From NCBI RefSeq assembly GCF_000430585.1, contig NZ_AUMH01000008.1, positions 1 through 64,000 of the forward strand: a DNA stretch of 64,000 nt, read 5' to 3'. How positions within the stretch are numbered: position 1 is the stretch's first letter; every line of letters starts with the position of its first letter. A model generated the notes under the pieces. It saw only the letters and a program-made list of their open reading frames with translations. It did not search any database and was not told the DNA's origin. Origin of the DNA: Alicyclobacillus herbarius DSM 13609 (GTDB lineage Bacteria; Bacillota; Bacilli; Alicyclobacillales; Alicyclobacillaceae). Positions 51,119 to 60,271 of the stretch are shown here, in pieces. A program made the translations under genes and the position numbers.

Positions 51119-53440
51119 GTGAAGTTCAGCAACGGGAACTGGCTCAACCGCCCCGGGGTGGACATGCACCTGCCGGCAGAGGTGCATACAGTCGACCATC
51201 GCGAGCGGTCTCTGGTCTTATATGCACCCTGCCACCCCATCGTTCACCGCGGCGCGACCTTACAAGGACCCCTGCTGACGATACACCTGTCGTCCCCCTT
51301 GGAGAACGTAATCCGTGTGCGTGTGGAGCACTTTCGCGGCGGCAAGATGCGGGGCCCCGAGTTTGAATTGGCGGACCATCCGGTTCCTGTAGCCGTGGAG
51401 GAGACGGAGGACACGGTTCGTTTCACCTCTGGCAAGTTGTCTGTGCGGGTAAACAAGCGTCGGTTTCAAATGGACTTTTTCGGAGACGGGCGGCGCTTGA
51501 CCGGCAGCGGCAGCAAGGCGATGGCCTACATCCGGATGAACGAAGAGACACCCTACGTCAAGGAAGAGCTGGACTTGGGCGTGGGCGAATGCGTGTACGG
51601 CCTGGGCGAACGGTTTGGCCCGTTTGTCAAGAACGGACAGGTGGTTGACATCTGGAATGAAGATGGCGGCACCGGGTCCGAACAGGCGTATAAAAACATT
51701 CCTTTTTACATCACCAACCGCGGCTATGGGGTGTTTGTCAACCACCCGGAACACGTAGGGTTTGAGGTCGCATCGGAGAAGGTGTCCAGGGTACAGTTTT
51801 CTGTCACCGGGGAGGTGCTGGAATACTTTGTGATCTATGGCCCGACACCCAAAGACGTCATCCGTCGCTATACCGATTTAACCGGCAAACCCGCCCTGCC
51901 GCCGGCCTGGTCGTTCGGCCTCTGGTTGAGCACATCGTTTACCACCGATTACGACGAACAGACGGTCAACCACTTCGTCGATGGAATGGCCGAACGGGGG
52001 ATTCCGCTCGACGTCTTCCACTTCGACTGCTTCTGGATGAAGGAGTTTGAGTGGTGCAACTTTACCTGGGACGAGCGGGTCTTCCCTGACCCAGAAGGCA
52101 TGCTCCGGCGACTAAAGGAAAAGGGGCTGCACGTCTGCGTTTGGATTAACCCGTACATCGGGCAGAAGTCTCCCTTGTTTGATGAGGCGGCCGCCCAGGG
52201 CTTTCTGCTCAAACGGCCGAATGGGGACGTCTGGCAATGGGATTTGTGGCAACCAGGCATGGGCTTGGTCGACTTTACGAACCCAGCGGCCCGGACCTGG
52301 TTCCAGAGCAAGCTGGAGCCTCTCCTCGACATGGGGGTGGATTGCTTCAAAACCGACTTCGGCGAGCGCATTCCCACCGACGTGGCCTATCACGACGGGG
52401 CGGATCCGCAAAAGATGCATAACTACTACACCTACCTCTACAATCAGACGGTGTTTGAGCTCTTGCAGAGGAAGCGCGGCGAGCGTGAAGCGGTGGTGTT
52501 TGCCCGCTCTGCGACCGCAGGTGGACAAAAGTTCCCGGTCCACTGGGGTGGCGACTGTTATGCGCGCTATGAGTCGATGGCGGAAAGCCTGCGCGGCGGG
52601 CTGTCCTTGGGGGTGTGTGGGTTTGGCTACTGGAGCCACGACATCGGCGGCTTCGAGGAAACAGCCACCGCAGACGTCTACAAACGCTGGATTGCTTTTG
52701 GTCTCTTGTCCAGCCACAGCCGCCTGCACGGGAGCTCGTCCTACCGTGTGCCGTGGCTGTTTGACGAGGAGGCAGTCGATGTCCTGCGCCACTTCACTAC
52801 CGTCAAGTTGAAGCTGATGCCCTACCTCTACGGGCAGGCCGTCACAGCGCATACCGAAGGAATTCCGATGATGCGGGCGATGTTCCTTGAGTTCCCGGAC
52901 GATCCGGCCTGTGACACGTTGGACCGTCAGTACATGCTGGGGGACTCGTTGTTGGTGGCGCCGGTGTTCTCGCCCGATGGCCTGGTTGACTTTTACCTGC
53001 CGGAAGGGCTGTGGACTCACTACCTGACCGGTGAGCAGGTGGTCGGGGGCCGCTGGCTGCGCAGCCGTTACGACTATTTCAGCCTGCCCCTGTTCGTGCG
53101 CGGCAACACCATTTTGGCGACCGGATCGCGATCGGATAAGGCGGAATACGACTATACCGACGGTGTCTGCTATGAGGTGTTCGCGCTGGAGGACGAACAT
53201 AGGGCGGAAGCCACCGTGTACACTCCTGGCGCCTCCGGACGTGCCAAGGCGGTGGCCGAACGTCACGCAAATCGCATCGACTTCCGGGTGGACGGGGCGG
53301 TGAAGCCGTGGACCGTGCTCCTGAACGGAGTGCAGAACGTGGCCAGCGTCGAGGGAGGCGGCGTCGAGAGGACAGAGCGTGGGGTGCGCATTGTCCCCGA
53401 AGATGGCGCTTCCTCCTTGGCGATTCGGCTTTCCCACTGA
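51119..53440 (+). CDS. alpha-xylosidase, glycoside hydrolase family 31 (YicI-like)
   Basis: 773 residues; GTG after AAAAGGAGAG. N-terminal beta-sandwich, barrel (about 260-585), two C-terminal beta domains. Nucleophile Asp413 in CFKTDFGERIP and acid/base Asp479 in WGGDCYARYESM, spaced as in E. coli YicI (416 and 482). The FGERIP and DCFWMKEFEWCNF motifs favour alpha-xylosidase over alpha-glucosidase. No signal peptide. It trims alpha-1,6-xylose from xyloglucan oligosaccharides and feeds xylA/xylB. Confidence 0.94.
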   Translation: MKFSNGNWLNRPGVDMHLPAEVHTVDHRERSLVLYAPCHPIVHRGATLQGPLLTIHLSSPLENVIRVRVEHFRGGKMRGPEFELADHPVPVAVEETEDTVRFTSGKLSVRVNKRRFQMDFFGDGRRLTGSGSKAMAYIRMNEETPYVKEELDLGVGECVYGLGERFGPFVKNGQVVDIWNEDGGTGSEQAYKNIPFYITNRGYGVFVNHPEHVGFEVASEKVSRVQFSVTGEVLEYFVIYGPTPKDVIRRYTDLTGKPALPPAWSFGLWLSTSFTTDYDEQTVNHFVDGMAERGIPLDVFHFDCFWMKEFEWCNFTWDERVFPDPEGMLRRLKEKGLHVCVWINPYIGQKSPLFDEAAAQGFLLKRPNGDVWQWDLWQPGMGLVDFTNPAARTWFQSKLEPLLDMGVDCFKTDFGERIPTDVAYHDGADPQKMHNYYTYLYNQTVFELLQRKRGEREAVVFARSATAGGQKFPVHWGGDCYARYESMAESLRGGLSLGVCGFGYWSHDIGGFEETATADVYKRWIAFGLLSSHSRLHGSSSYRVPWLFDEEAVDVLRHFTTVKLKLMPYLYGQAVTAHTEGIPMMRAMFLEFPDDPACDTLDRQYMLGDSLLVAPVFSPDGLVDFYLPEGLWTHYLTGEQVVGGRWLRSRYDYFSLPLFVRGNTILATGSRSDKAEYDYTDGVCYEVFALEDEHRAEATVYTPGASGRAKAVAERHANRIDFRVDGAVKPWTVLLNGVQNVASVEGGGVERTERGVRIVPEDGASSLAIRLSH

Positions 53441-53458
53441 AGGCAACGGGAGTTTGAA

Positions 53459-53486
53459 AGAGGTCTGGGTATCCAGGCCTCTTTTC
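53459..53486 (+). terminator. rho-independent terminator after the xyl operon
   Basis: AGAGGTCTGG (53459-53468) pairs with CCAGGCCTCT (53473-53482) around GTAT, followed by TTTC, 18 bases after the GH31 stop. Confidence 0.88.
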
Positions 53487-53652
53487 TTAGTGCCCCTGGA
53501 GGAATCGACAACGTAAAACGACTCACGGTGTATTCGAATTTGACCTTGACATGACCCGCATTGACATTTTCTGGCGGAACAAAGCGGCAGCCCGGTGAAT
53601 AAGCTGGCACAGAAGGAGGAGTTTCTTGGTTCCAAAGATTGGAGGATGAGCG

Positions 53653-54663
53653 GTGAAGCTCGCCCATCAGAGTGTACTGGTCACCGGGGCGGACGGATTT
53701 ATTGGTTCGCACCTGGTTGAACAGCTTGTCCGCGTTGGGGCCGATGTGAGAGCGTTTGTGTTTTATAACTCATTGAACTCGTTTGGCTGGATTGAACACT
53801 TACCAAAGGATGTCATGTCGCAGATTGACATTGTTGCAGGGGATATTCGCGATTCTTGCATGGTTAAGGAGGCGTTGTCTGGTTGCGATACGGTTTTCCA
53901 TCTCGCCGCACTGGTTGGGGTTCCGTATTCGTACCACGCACCAGAAAGCTACGTGGAGACGAACGTGAAGGGTACGCTGAACGTGCTTCAAGCAGCTCGA
54001 GATTTGGAAATCCAAAAAGTTATCCATACCTCAACTAGCGAAGTTTACGGCACTGCCAGATGGGTGCCCATAACAGAGGAGCATCCTCTACAGGGCCAGT
54101 CCCCTTATGCGGCGACCAAGATTGGGGCCGACCAGTTGGCGCTGTCCTTTCACCACTCGTTTGGCATGCCAGTGGCCATCCTTCGTCCGTTCAACACGTA
54201 CGGTCCCAGGCAGTCGCTGCGGGCTGTCATTCCTACCATTGTTGCACAAATTGCGAGCGGGACAACGAGAATCAGATTGGGGGCGCTGCAGCCGACACGA
54301 GACTTTACGTACGTCAAAGACACGGTCCGTGGATTTGTGGCGATAGCGGAGTCGGATCAATCCGTGGGTCAAGTCATCCAGGTTGGCAGCAACCATGAGA
54401 TTTCCATCGGCGATCTTGTACACCTGATTGCGGACGTGATGGGAGTTGACGTCGAAGTGGAAGTGGAGCCGAATCGGCTTCGTCCACCAGGCAGTGAAGT
54501 GGAGCGCTTATGGGCGGATACTTCGAAAGCCCAACAATTGCTCGGGTGGGTTCCAACCTATGGCGGCCGGGAAGGGCTGATACGAGGACTGCAAGAGACG
54601 GTGGCGTGGTTTACGGATCCAACAAACCTACGTGGCTACAAGCCATACATGTACAACCTATGA
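53653..54663 (+). CDS. legB: NDP-GlcNAc 4,6-dehydratase, LegB-like
   Basis: 336 residues; GTG with GGAGGATGA upstream. Extended SDR: TGADGFIGSHL cofactor loop, catalytic Tyr152 and Lys156 in SPYAATKIGAD, TSTSEVYGTA, RPFNTYGPRQS. In the legionaminate pathway LegB converts GDP-GlcNAc to the 4-keto-6-deoxy sugar. The assignment rests on motif match plus the neighbouring legC, legG and legI genes. Its stop overlaps the legC start. Confidence 0.88.
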   Translation: MKLAHQSVLVTGADGFIGSHLVEQLVRVGADVRAFVFYNSLNSFGWIEHLPKDVMSQIDIVAGDIRDSCMVKEALSGCDTVFHLAALVGVPYSYHAPESYVETNVKGTLNVLQAARDLEIQKVIHTSTSEVYGTARWVPITEEHPLQGQSPYAATKIGADQLALSFHHSFGMPVAILRPFNTYGPRQSLRAVIPTIVAQIASGTTRIRLGALQPTRDFTYVKDTVRGFVAIAESDQSVGQVIQVGSNHEISIGDLVHLIADVMGVDVEVEVEPNRLRPPGSEVERLWADTSKAQQLLGWVPTYGGREGLIRGLQETVAWFTDPTNLRGYKPYMYNL

Positions 54664-55847
54664 CGAAGGATCAGTTGGTCGCCGACATCTTGTCCCGACT
54701 GCGGAATGTGGTTCGAGAGACGGAGAAACCCGTAGCCCTCCACGAGCCTGATTTTGACGGAAGCGAATGGGCGGTTGTGAAAGAGTGTCTCGATCAACGT
54801 TGGGTATCTTCTGCCGGTACACTGGTGGATGAGTTTGAGAGGGGGCTGGCGGAGTATACAGGGATTGCGTATGCCATGGCTACGGTGAATGGAACCGCTG
54901 CCCTGCACATTTGCCTGTTGCTCGCCGGGGTCGAACCGGGTGATGAGGTGTTGGTTCCCGCGCTGACATTCGTGGCGACAGCCAACGCGGTTTCGTATTG
55001 CGGCGGGATTCCGCACGTGGTCGATTGCTCCGAAGAAACACTGGGGATGGATCCAGGAAAACTAGCTGACCACCTCAAGGAGGTTGCCGAGATCCGTGCA
55101 GAAGGTTCGTGGAATCGGGTCACTGGCCGCAGGATCAAAGCGGTGGTCGCGATGCACACCTTTGGCCACCCAGTGGATATGGATCCGCTCGTCGAATTGT
55201 GCACTCGTTACAAACTGGAACTTATCGAGGACGCGGCGGAGTCCCTTGGCTCCTTTTACAAGGGCCGCCATACCGGGAGTTGGGGGAAGCTTTCAGCTCT
55301 CAGTTTCAATGGCAACAAGATCATCACGACCGGCGGCGGGGGAGCCATCCTCACCCACGACGAGAGCCTGGCGCGTATGGCGAAACACCTCACGACGGTG
55401 GCGAAACGACCACATCGGTGGAAGTTTGTGCACGACCGGATTGGGTACAATTACCGGATGCCGAATCTCAACGCTGCACTCGGGATTGCTCAATTAAGGC
55501 GCTTGCCAGACTTGGTGCGCCGAAAGAGAGAGCTGGCTCTGGCGTATCAAAAGGCTTTTGAAGGGGCGGTCGGGTATCGCTGGGTCAGCGAGCCGAAGTT
55601 TGCGCGCAGCAACTACTGGATGAATGCCCTGATTCTTGATGAACCGTTTGCTAATTACTTGGAAGACGTGCTTGAACAGACCCACCGCGCCGGCGTGATG
55701 ACGCGGCCGTTTTGGACGCCCTTACACCAGCTTGAGATGTACAAGGGATGTCCACGCATGGATCTGTCTGTGGCTGAAAGTTTGGCGCAAAGAACCGTGA
55801 ACATTCCAAGCAGTTCATTTCTGGGAGGGCATCATGGCGAAGGGTAG
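54660..55847 (+). CDS. legC: PLP-dependent sugar aminotransferase, LegC-like
   Basis: 395 residues; the ATG overlaps the legB stop (ATGA), with no own ribosome site, so translation is coupled. DegT/DnrJ/EryC1/StrS family with PLP-lysine Lys220 in FNGNKIITTGGGG. The long N-terminal arm (about 40 residues) and the RWVSSAGTLVDEFE start are typical of LegC. Adds the 4-amino group to the LegB product. Overlaps legG by 14 bases. Confidence 0.9.
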   Translation: MTKDQLVADILSRLRNVVRETEKPVALHEPDFDGSEWAVVKECLDQRWVSSAGTLVDEFERGLAEYTGIAYAMATVNGTAALHICLLLAGVEPGDEVLVPALTFVATANAVSYCGGIPHVVDCSEETLGMDPGKLADHLKEVAEIRAEGSWNRVTGRRIKAVVAMHTFGHPVDMDPLVELCTRYKLELIEDAAESLGSFYKGRHTGSWGKLSALSFNGNKIITTGGGGAILTHDESLARMAKHLTTVAKRPHRWKFVHDRIGYNYRMPNLNAALGIAQLRRLPDLVRRKRELALAYQKAFEGAVGYRWVSEPKFARSNYWMNALILDEPFANYLEDVLEQTHRAGVMTRPFWTPLHQLEMYKGCPRMDLSVAESLAQRTVNIPSSSFLGGHHGEG

Positions 55848-56991
55848 GATCTGTGTCATCACCGGCAGCCGTGCAGAATACGGACTTTTGTATGGTGTGA
55901 TGCGGAGGATTCGGGACGATCCTGAGCTTGAACTGCGAATTGTCGCAACCGGTATGCACCTTTCGCCGGAGTTCGGGTTGACGTACCAAGCCATTGAGCG
56001 AGATGGATTCGAGATTGACGAAAAGGTCGAAATATTGGTTTCCAGTGATACTCCGGTAGGTGTGGCCAAATCTATTGGCCTGGGCGTCATCGGGTTTGCC
56101 GATACCCTGCAAAGGCTGCAGCCGGACATGGTGGTTGTTTTGGGTGATCGGTTTGAGACGTTTGCGGGAGCTTTGGCCGCATTCATTGAGCGAATCCCGA
56201 TTGCCCACATCGGAGGTGGCGATGTCACAGAGGGGGCGTTTGACGAATCTATCCGTCACAGCATCACAAAAATGGCCTTTCTGCATTTCGTCACCAATGA
56301 AGGTTCACGCCGGCGCGTGTGCCAACTCGGTGAAGACCCAGCGCGTGTCTTCAACGTTGGGCACCCGGGTATCGATGCGATTCGGCGATTGAGGCTGTTG
56401 TCTCGGAAGGAGTTGGAGCGTGCGTTGGCGTTTCAGTTCCACCCGCGAAACCTTCTTGTGACGTTTCATCCGGTTACGATGGGCCGGCGGGATTCAGCGA
56501 CGGAGTTTGGCGAACTACTCAATGCGTTGAATCGTCTCGGCGAGGGGACAGGGATTTTGTTTACCAAACCGAACGCGGATCCGGAGGGCCGTGTGCTGGC
56601 AGATATGGTGGACGACTTCGTGGCTCATCATTCGAACGCCAAGGCCTTTATTTCGCTGGGCCAACAACACTACTTTAGTGCCGTCAGATGGGTTGACGTC
56701 GTGGTCGGGAACTCGTCCAGTGGAATTTGTGAAGTGCCTTCATTGGGCAGGCCGACGGTGGACATCGGGGATCGACAGAAGGGAAGGCTGAGAGGGAATT
56801 CCGTCATTCACTGTGAGGCCCAGACGGACGCAATTCTCCGGGCTATCGACTGTGCACTGCGATTCCATGGGAAGATCGAAAACCCCTACGGTGACGGAAC
56901 CAGCAGCCAGAAGATTGTACAGGAAATCAAACGACACCTGTATCGCGGAGTGAGGCAACAACTCAAGCCGTTTTTCGAGGTGGGAATTTAG
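55834..56991 (+). CDS. legG: UDP/GDP-sugar 2-epimerase (hydrolysing), LegG/NeuC-like
   Basis: 385 residues; ATG with GGGAGGG upstream. NeuC family: GSRAEYGLLYGVMRRI N-terminus, VLGDRFET, HIGGGDVTEGAFDESIRHSITKM split around the catalytic region, GNSSSGICEVPS nucleotide-binding loop. Removes the nucleotide and inverts C2 to give 2,4-diacetamido-2,4,6-trideoxymannose. The next gene begins directly after its stop. Confidence 0.9.
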   Translation: MAKGRICVITGSRAEYGLLYGVMRRIRDDPELELRIVATGMHLSPEFGLTYQAIERDGFEIDEKVEILVSSDTPVGVAKSIGLGVIGFADTLQRLQPDMVVVLGDRFETFAGALAAFIERIPIAHIGGGDVTEGAFDESIRHSITKMAFLHFVTNEGSRRRVCQLGEDPARVFNVGHPGIDAIRRLRLLSRKELERALAFQFHPRNLLVTFHPVTMGRRDSATEFGELLNALNRLGEGTGILFTKPNADPEGRVLADMVDDFVAHHSNAKAFISLGQQHYFSAVRWVDVVVGNSSSGICEVPSLGRPTVDIGDRQKGRLRGNSVIHCEAQTDAILRAIDCALRFHGKIENPYGDGTSSQKIVQEIKRHLYRGVRQQLKPFFEVGI

Positions 56992-58074
56992 ATGGATCTC
57001 TCTCGTACATTCGTGGTGGCTGAAATCGGCGTCAACCACAACGGCTCATTGGATTTGGCCAAACAGTTGGTCGACGCCGCGGCGTCGGCGGGGGCGGACG
57101 CTGTCAAGTTCCAAACGTTTCGGGCGGATCAGTTATTACGCACGGATGCGCCGAAGCCCGAGTATCAAAGGCATACTACAGACATCGACGAATCTCAATA
57201 TGATATGCTGCGCAGATTCCAACTGTCGGCCGAGGCACATCAGGAACTATACGACTATTGCAAAAAGAGACACCTCGAGTTTTTGTCGACCCCGTTTGAC
57301 CGCGACAGCGCAGACCTGTTGGTCAATGAACTCGGTGTTTCCATTGTAAAAATCTCTTCAGGGGACGTGACGAACGCTCCCCTACTGTTGCACATTGCCC
57401 AAACTCGCAGGCAGGTGATTTTGTCTACCGGGATGTGCACGTTGGGAGAGGTGGAACAGGCGTTGGCTGTACTCGCTTTTGGTTTCACAAAACCGTGCGG
57501 ATGCCGGCCCAGCCTGCATGACATGCGTCTTGCATACAGCTCCGAAGTGGGTCAGAAGGCGCTCGCAGACCATGTGATATTGTTGCACACCACGTCAGAG
57601 TACCCGGCGCCATACCAAGACGTGAACTTGCGAGCGATGGATACGCTTCGTCAGGCTTTTCAATTGCCCGTCGGACTTTCCGACCATACATCCGGCATCG
57701 CGGTCTCGATTGCGGCGGTTGCGCGAGGAGCGGCGGTGATTGAGAGGCATCTGACGTTGGACCGCGGCATGGAAGGGCCCGACCACCGCGCATCTCTGGA
57801 ACCGGATGAGTTGCAGAGCATGATCCAGGCTATTCGACAGGTTGAGCAGGCCTTGGGGTCTCCCGTCAAGCGGCCCACAGTCGTGGAGAGCGAAAACGCT
57901 CAGTGGGTTCGTCGGAGCATTGTGGCAGCGCGTCCCATCCAGATGGGTGAGGTTTTTCACGAAGACAATCTGGCCGTCAAACGACCTGGAACTGGGTTGT
58001 CTCCCGTATATTATTGGGATGTATTAGGAAAAAGAGCGGGAAGGGACTTTAAGAAGGACGAGATAATACAGTGA
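56992..58074 (+). CDS. legI: N,N'-diacetyllegionaminate synthase, LegI/NeuB-like
   Basis: 360 residues; ATG with GAGGTGG upstream. NeuB TIM barrel (about 1-270; EIGVNHNGSLDLAKQLVDAA, KFQTFRADQL, STPFDRDSADLL, SDHTSG) followed by an antifreeze-like SAF domain (about 295-355, RRSIVAARPIQMGEVF). Condenses the mannose-type sugar with phosphoenolpyruvate to form the nonulosonic acid. Confidence 0.93.
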   Translation: MDLSRTFVVAEIGVNHNGSLDLAKQLVDAAASAGADAVKFQTFRADQLLRTDAPKPEYQRHTTDIDESQYDMLRRFQLSAEAHQELYDYCKKRHLEFLSTPFDRDSADLLVNELGVSIVKISSGDVTNAPLLLHIAQTRRQVILSTGMCTLGEVEQALAVLAFGFTKPCGCRPSLHDMRLAYSSEVGQKALADHVILLHTTSEYPAPYQDVNLRAMDTLRQAFQLPVGLSDHTSGIAVSIAAVARGAAVIERHLTLDRGMEGPDHRASLEPDELQSMIQAIRQVEQALGSPVKRPTVVESENAQWVRRSIVAARPIQMGEVFHEDNLAVKRPGTGLSPVYYWDVLGKRAGRDFKKDEIIQ

Positions 58075-58697
58075 ACATTGGGATTTTCGGTGCTTCTGGG
58101 CTCGCGGTGGAAGTGGCGGACATCTGTCAGGAGCTCGGGTATCACAATGTCGTTTTGATTGACAAGGAAAAGACCGTGAAGGAACGTTCCGGATTCCCAA
58201 TCCGCTCCGAGGACGCGGTAGAGACATTGGCCGAAGCGGGATACCACTTTGTCATCGCGATTGGTAGTCCCGAGCTGCGTCGACAAGTCTATCGGAGATA
58301 TCCTGACCTCCAGTATGTGAATATCGTCCACCCAGCGGCCACGTTTGGTCGGCGTCAAGCGTTGGAACTTCACCGAAGGGTTGGGAACATCGTGCTTGCC
58401 GGCGCTCGTATGACCAGTGACATTCAGTGCGGGAATTTTGGCATTTATAATCAGAACTGCACGATTGCTCATGACTGCGTTGTGGAAGACTTTGTCACTA
58501 TTGGTCCAGGAGCAAACGTTTCTGGAAACGTCCACCTTCAGGAGTGCGCGTACATCGGAACGGGGTCGGTCATCTTGCAAGGGGCCTCTCGCGCGAGAAA
58601 AATGGTCATCGGCAGGCATGCCACCATTGGAGCAGGAGCCGTCGTCACCAGACATGTACCCGACCATCATGTGGTCAAGGGTGTGCCTGCCAAATGA
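58071..58697 (+). CDS. legH: sugar O/N-acyltransferase, NeuD/LegH-like
   Basis: 208 residues; GTG overlaps the legI stop (GTGA). N-terminal Rossmann-like PglD_N domain (IGIFGASGLAVEVADICQEL), then hexapeptide repeats forming a left-handed helix (about 105-205) with catalytic His in YNQNCTIAHDCVVEDFV. The family includes PglD and NeuD. In this cluster it is expected to acetylate the 4-amino sugar made by LegC. Ends 46 bases from the convergent ptmA gene. Confidence 0.88.
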   Translation: MNIGIFGASGLAVEVADICQELGYHNVVLIDKEKTVKERSGFPIRSEDAVETLAEAGYHFVIAIGSPELRRQVYRRYPDLQYVNIVHPAATFGRRQALELHRRVGNIVLAGARMTSDIQCGNFGIYNQNCTIAHDCVVEDFVTIGPGANVSGNVHLQECAYIGTGSVILQGASRARKMVIGRHATIGAGAVVTRHVPDHHVVKGVPAK

Positions 58698-58743
58698 TAC
58701 GAAGTCAGACCATCCCGTTCAGCGACACTTTGGCTAATGGCCA

Positions 58744-59571
58744 TCACCACGCATGCAAACCGCCGTCGACGATGAGGCTGTGACCGGTCATATAGCTGGA
58801 AGCTTCGGATGCCAAGAAAACAACCGCGCCGACGAGTTCATGGGGCTGTGCCATTCTCTGCATCGGAACTCGGTGAGCGTAATTGTTGATGAATGTATCA
58901 TTTTGCCCGCTCTCCACGCCTCCAGGTACCAAGGTGTTCACGCGAATTCCGTACTTGGCCCAATGTGTCGCCAAATACTTGGTCAACCCGACGACCGCCG
59001 CCTTGGTAGCTGCATAGACTGCCGGGGTGTTAATGGCGACTCCTAAATAGTTGGCACCTTCGTAAATTCTATCGTCCGGTCCCATAATCCCGTAGATGGA
59101 AGACGTCTGTATGATTGAACCGCCGGTTCCCTGTTTTATCAACTGGTTTCCGACCGCCTGCGCAACCAAAAACATGCCGTCGAGGTTTACGGACACCACG
59201 TTTCGCCACTGTTCCAGGGAATAGGTTTCAAATGGCGAAAAGAAAGCTTTCACATCCTCTGATTTGCTGGCCGCGTTGTTCAACAGAACATGGATGGGAC
59301 CGAGTTCTTCGATGGTTTTCTGCACCATGCCTTGGACCGATGCCGCGTTGGCGACGTCGCAGGCAATGCCAGTGCAGTGGGTTCCGTACTGCTCCTGAAG
59401 GGCTTGCGCGAAGCGGTTCACTTCGGTTTCGTCCAAGTCGACAACGGCCACATTGGCTCCGAAATCGGCTAATGCTGAGCAAAAGCGCCGCCCCAAAATC
59501 CCTAGTCCACCCGTAACGATGGCAGTCTTCCCGGACAGTTCAAAGAGGCTGCGATAGGTTGGTATGCGCAC
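58744..59571 (-). CDS. ptmA: short-chain dehydrogenase, PtmA-like
   Basis: 275 residues, GTG start; overlaps the end of legF by 32 bases. Classical SDR with TGGLGILGRRFCSAL cofactor loop, NNAASKSEDV, catalytic Ser in QTSSIYGIMGPD and Tyr/Lys in YAATKAAVVG, and DGG near the end. Matches PtmA of legionaminate loci by position: ptmE-ptmF-legF-ptmA is the order I recall for Campylobacter jejuni Cj1329-Cj1332. Thought to act early in amino-sugar supply; the exact reaction is uncertain. Confidence 0.82.
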   Translation of the reverse strand: MRIPTYRSLFELSGKTAIVTGGLGILGRRFCSALADFGANVAVVDLDETEVNRFAQALQEQYGTHCTGIACDVANAASVQGMVQKTIEELGPIHVLLNNAASKSEDVKAFFSPFETYSLEQWRNVVSVNLDGMFLVAQAVGNQLIKQGTGGSIIQTSSIYGIMGPDDRIYEGANYLGVAINTPAVYAATKAAVVGLTKYLATHWAKYGIRVNTLVPGGVESGQNDTFINNYAHRVPMQRMAQPHELVGAVVFLASEASSYMTGHSLIVDGGLHAW

Positions 59572-60271
59572 AGGATCCCCGCCTTTTCTGCATCAAGAAT
59601 TCCACCAACTCGAAGTCAAGGGGCGAATCGATATCTATGGACCTTTCCGGCGGCATGACGTATAGCAGCGTTCGTGGGTTGAACAACGTTTTGCAGGCCA
59701 AGAGACAATCGCGTTTCCATACATAAACCGACGCATTGAGGTCGTAGGTAACGGGGGTGTCCTGTCGCCGGGCAATGGGCTCGGCTGGAGGTTTAACCAA
59801 TGTTACGGTCCCATCTTTCGTCATCTCCACCAGGTTGAAATACGGGGAGCGGCGAGACGGAGCTGCCGACAACACATTTGGGGCGTCTGATTCTTCCAAG
59901 AGCAGGACCGCCCCGACAATGTCCTCGACGTTGCGCAGGGGGGAGGTCACATCCAGGTCAACAATCGTGTCGAACCGGTTATCAACCTGTTGTTCCACGA
60001 CTTTGACGCAGTGCACGATGGCTTGAAGTTTTGGCGTATCGTCGGCTGCTAGGGATGGTGGTCGAAGCACCAATTGTTGGATTCCGTACGACTTTGCGAC
60101 TTCTAAAATAGAAGGATCATCACTGCTCACCGCAATCTCGTCAAAGAGACCTGACGCCTGGGCCTGCAAAATCGAATGGGCGATGAGCGGTTTTCCCAGT
60201 AGGCTTCGGATGTTCTTATTGGGCACCCCTTTTGATCCGGATCGAGCGCAGATTGTACAAAGCCTTTTCAT
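59540..60271 (-). CDS. legF: CMP-legionaminate cytidylyltransferase, LegF (PtmB)-like
   Basis: 243 residues; ATG 60271 overlaps the ptmF stop (ATGA) and follows AAGGAAGGTGGG. CMP-sialate synthetase fold: ICARSGSKGVPNKNIR nucleotide motif, HSILQAQASGLFDEIAVSSD, DLDVTSPLRNVEDI metal motif. Activates the nonulosonic acid with CTP. GTG 60283 is an in-frame alternative. Confidence 0.9.
   Translation of the reverse strand: MKRLCTICARSGSKGVPNKNIRSLLGKPLIAHSILQAQASGLFDEIAVSSDDPSILEVAKSYGIQQLVLRPPSLAADDTPKLQAIVHCVKVVEQQVDNRFDTIVDLDVTSPLRNVEDIVGAVLLLEESDAPNVLSAAPSRRSPYFNLVEMTKDGTVTLVKPPAEPIARRQDTPVTYDLNASVYVWKRDCLLACKTLFNPRTLLYVMPPERSIDIDSPLDFELVEFLMQKRRGSCAHTNLSQPL

Noticed and set aside
53540-53566. 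three TTGACC/TTGACA boxes before legB
   Set aside because: None has an acceptable -10 box at 16-18 bases, so I did not call a promoter.
52112-53635. 507-residue minus-strand ORF
   Set aside because: Antisense shadow of the GH31 gene in GC-rich sequence; no family motifs, and it runs through the terminator region.
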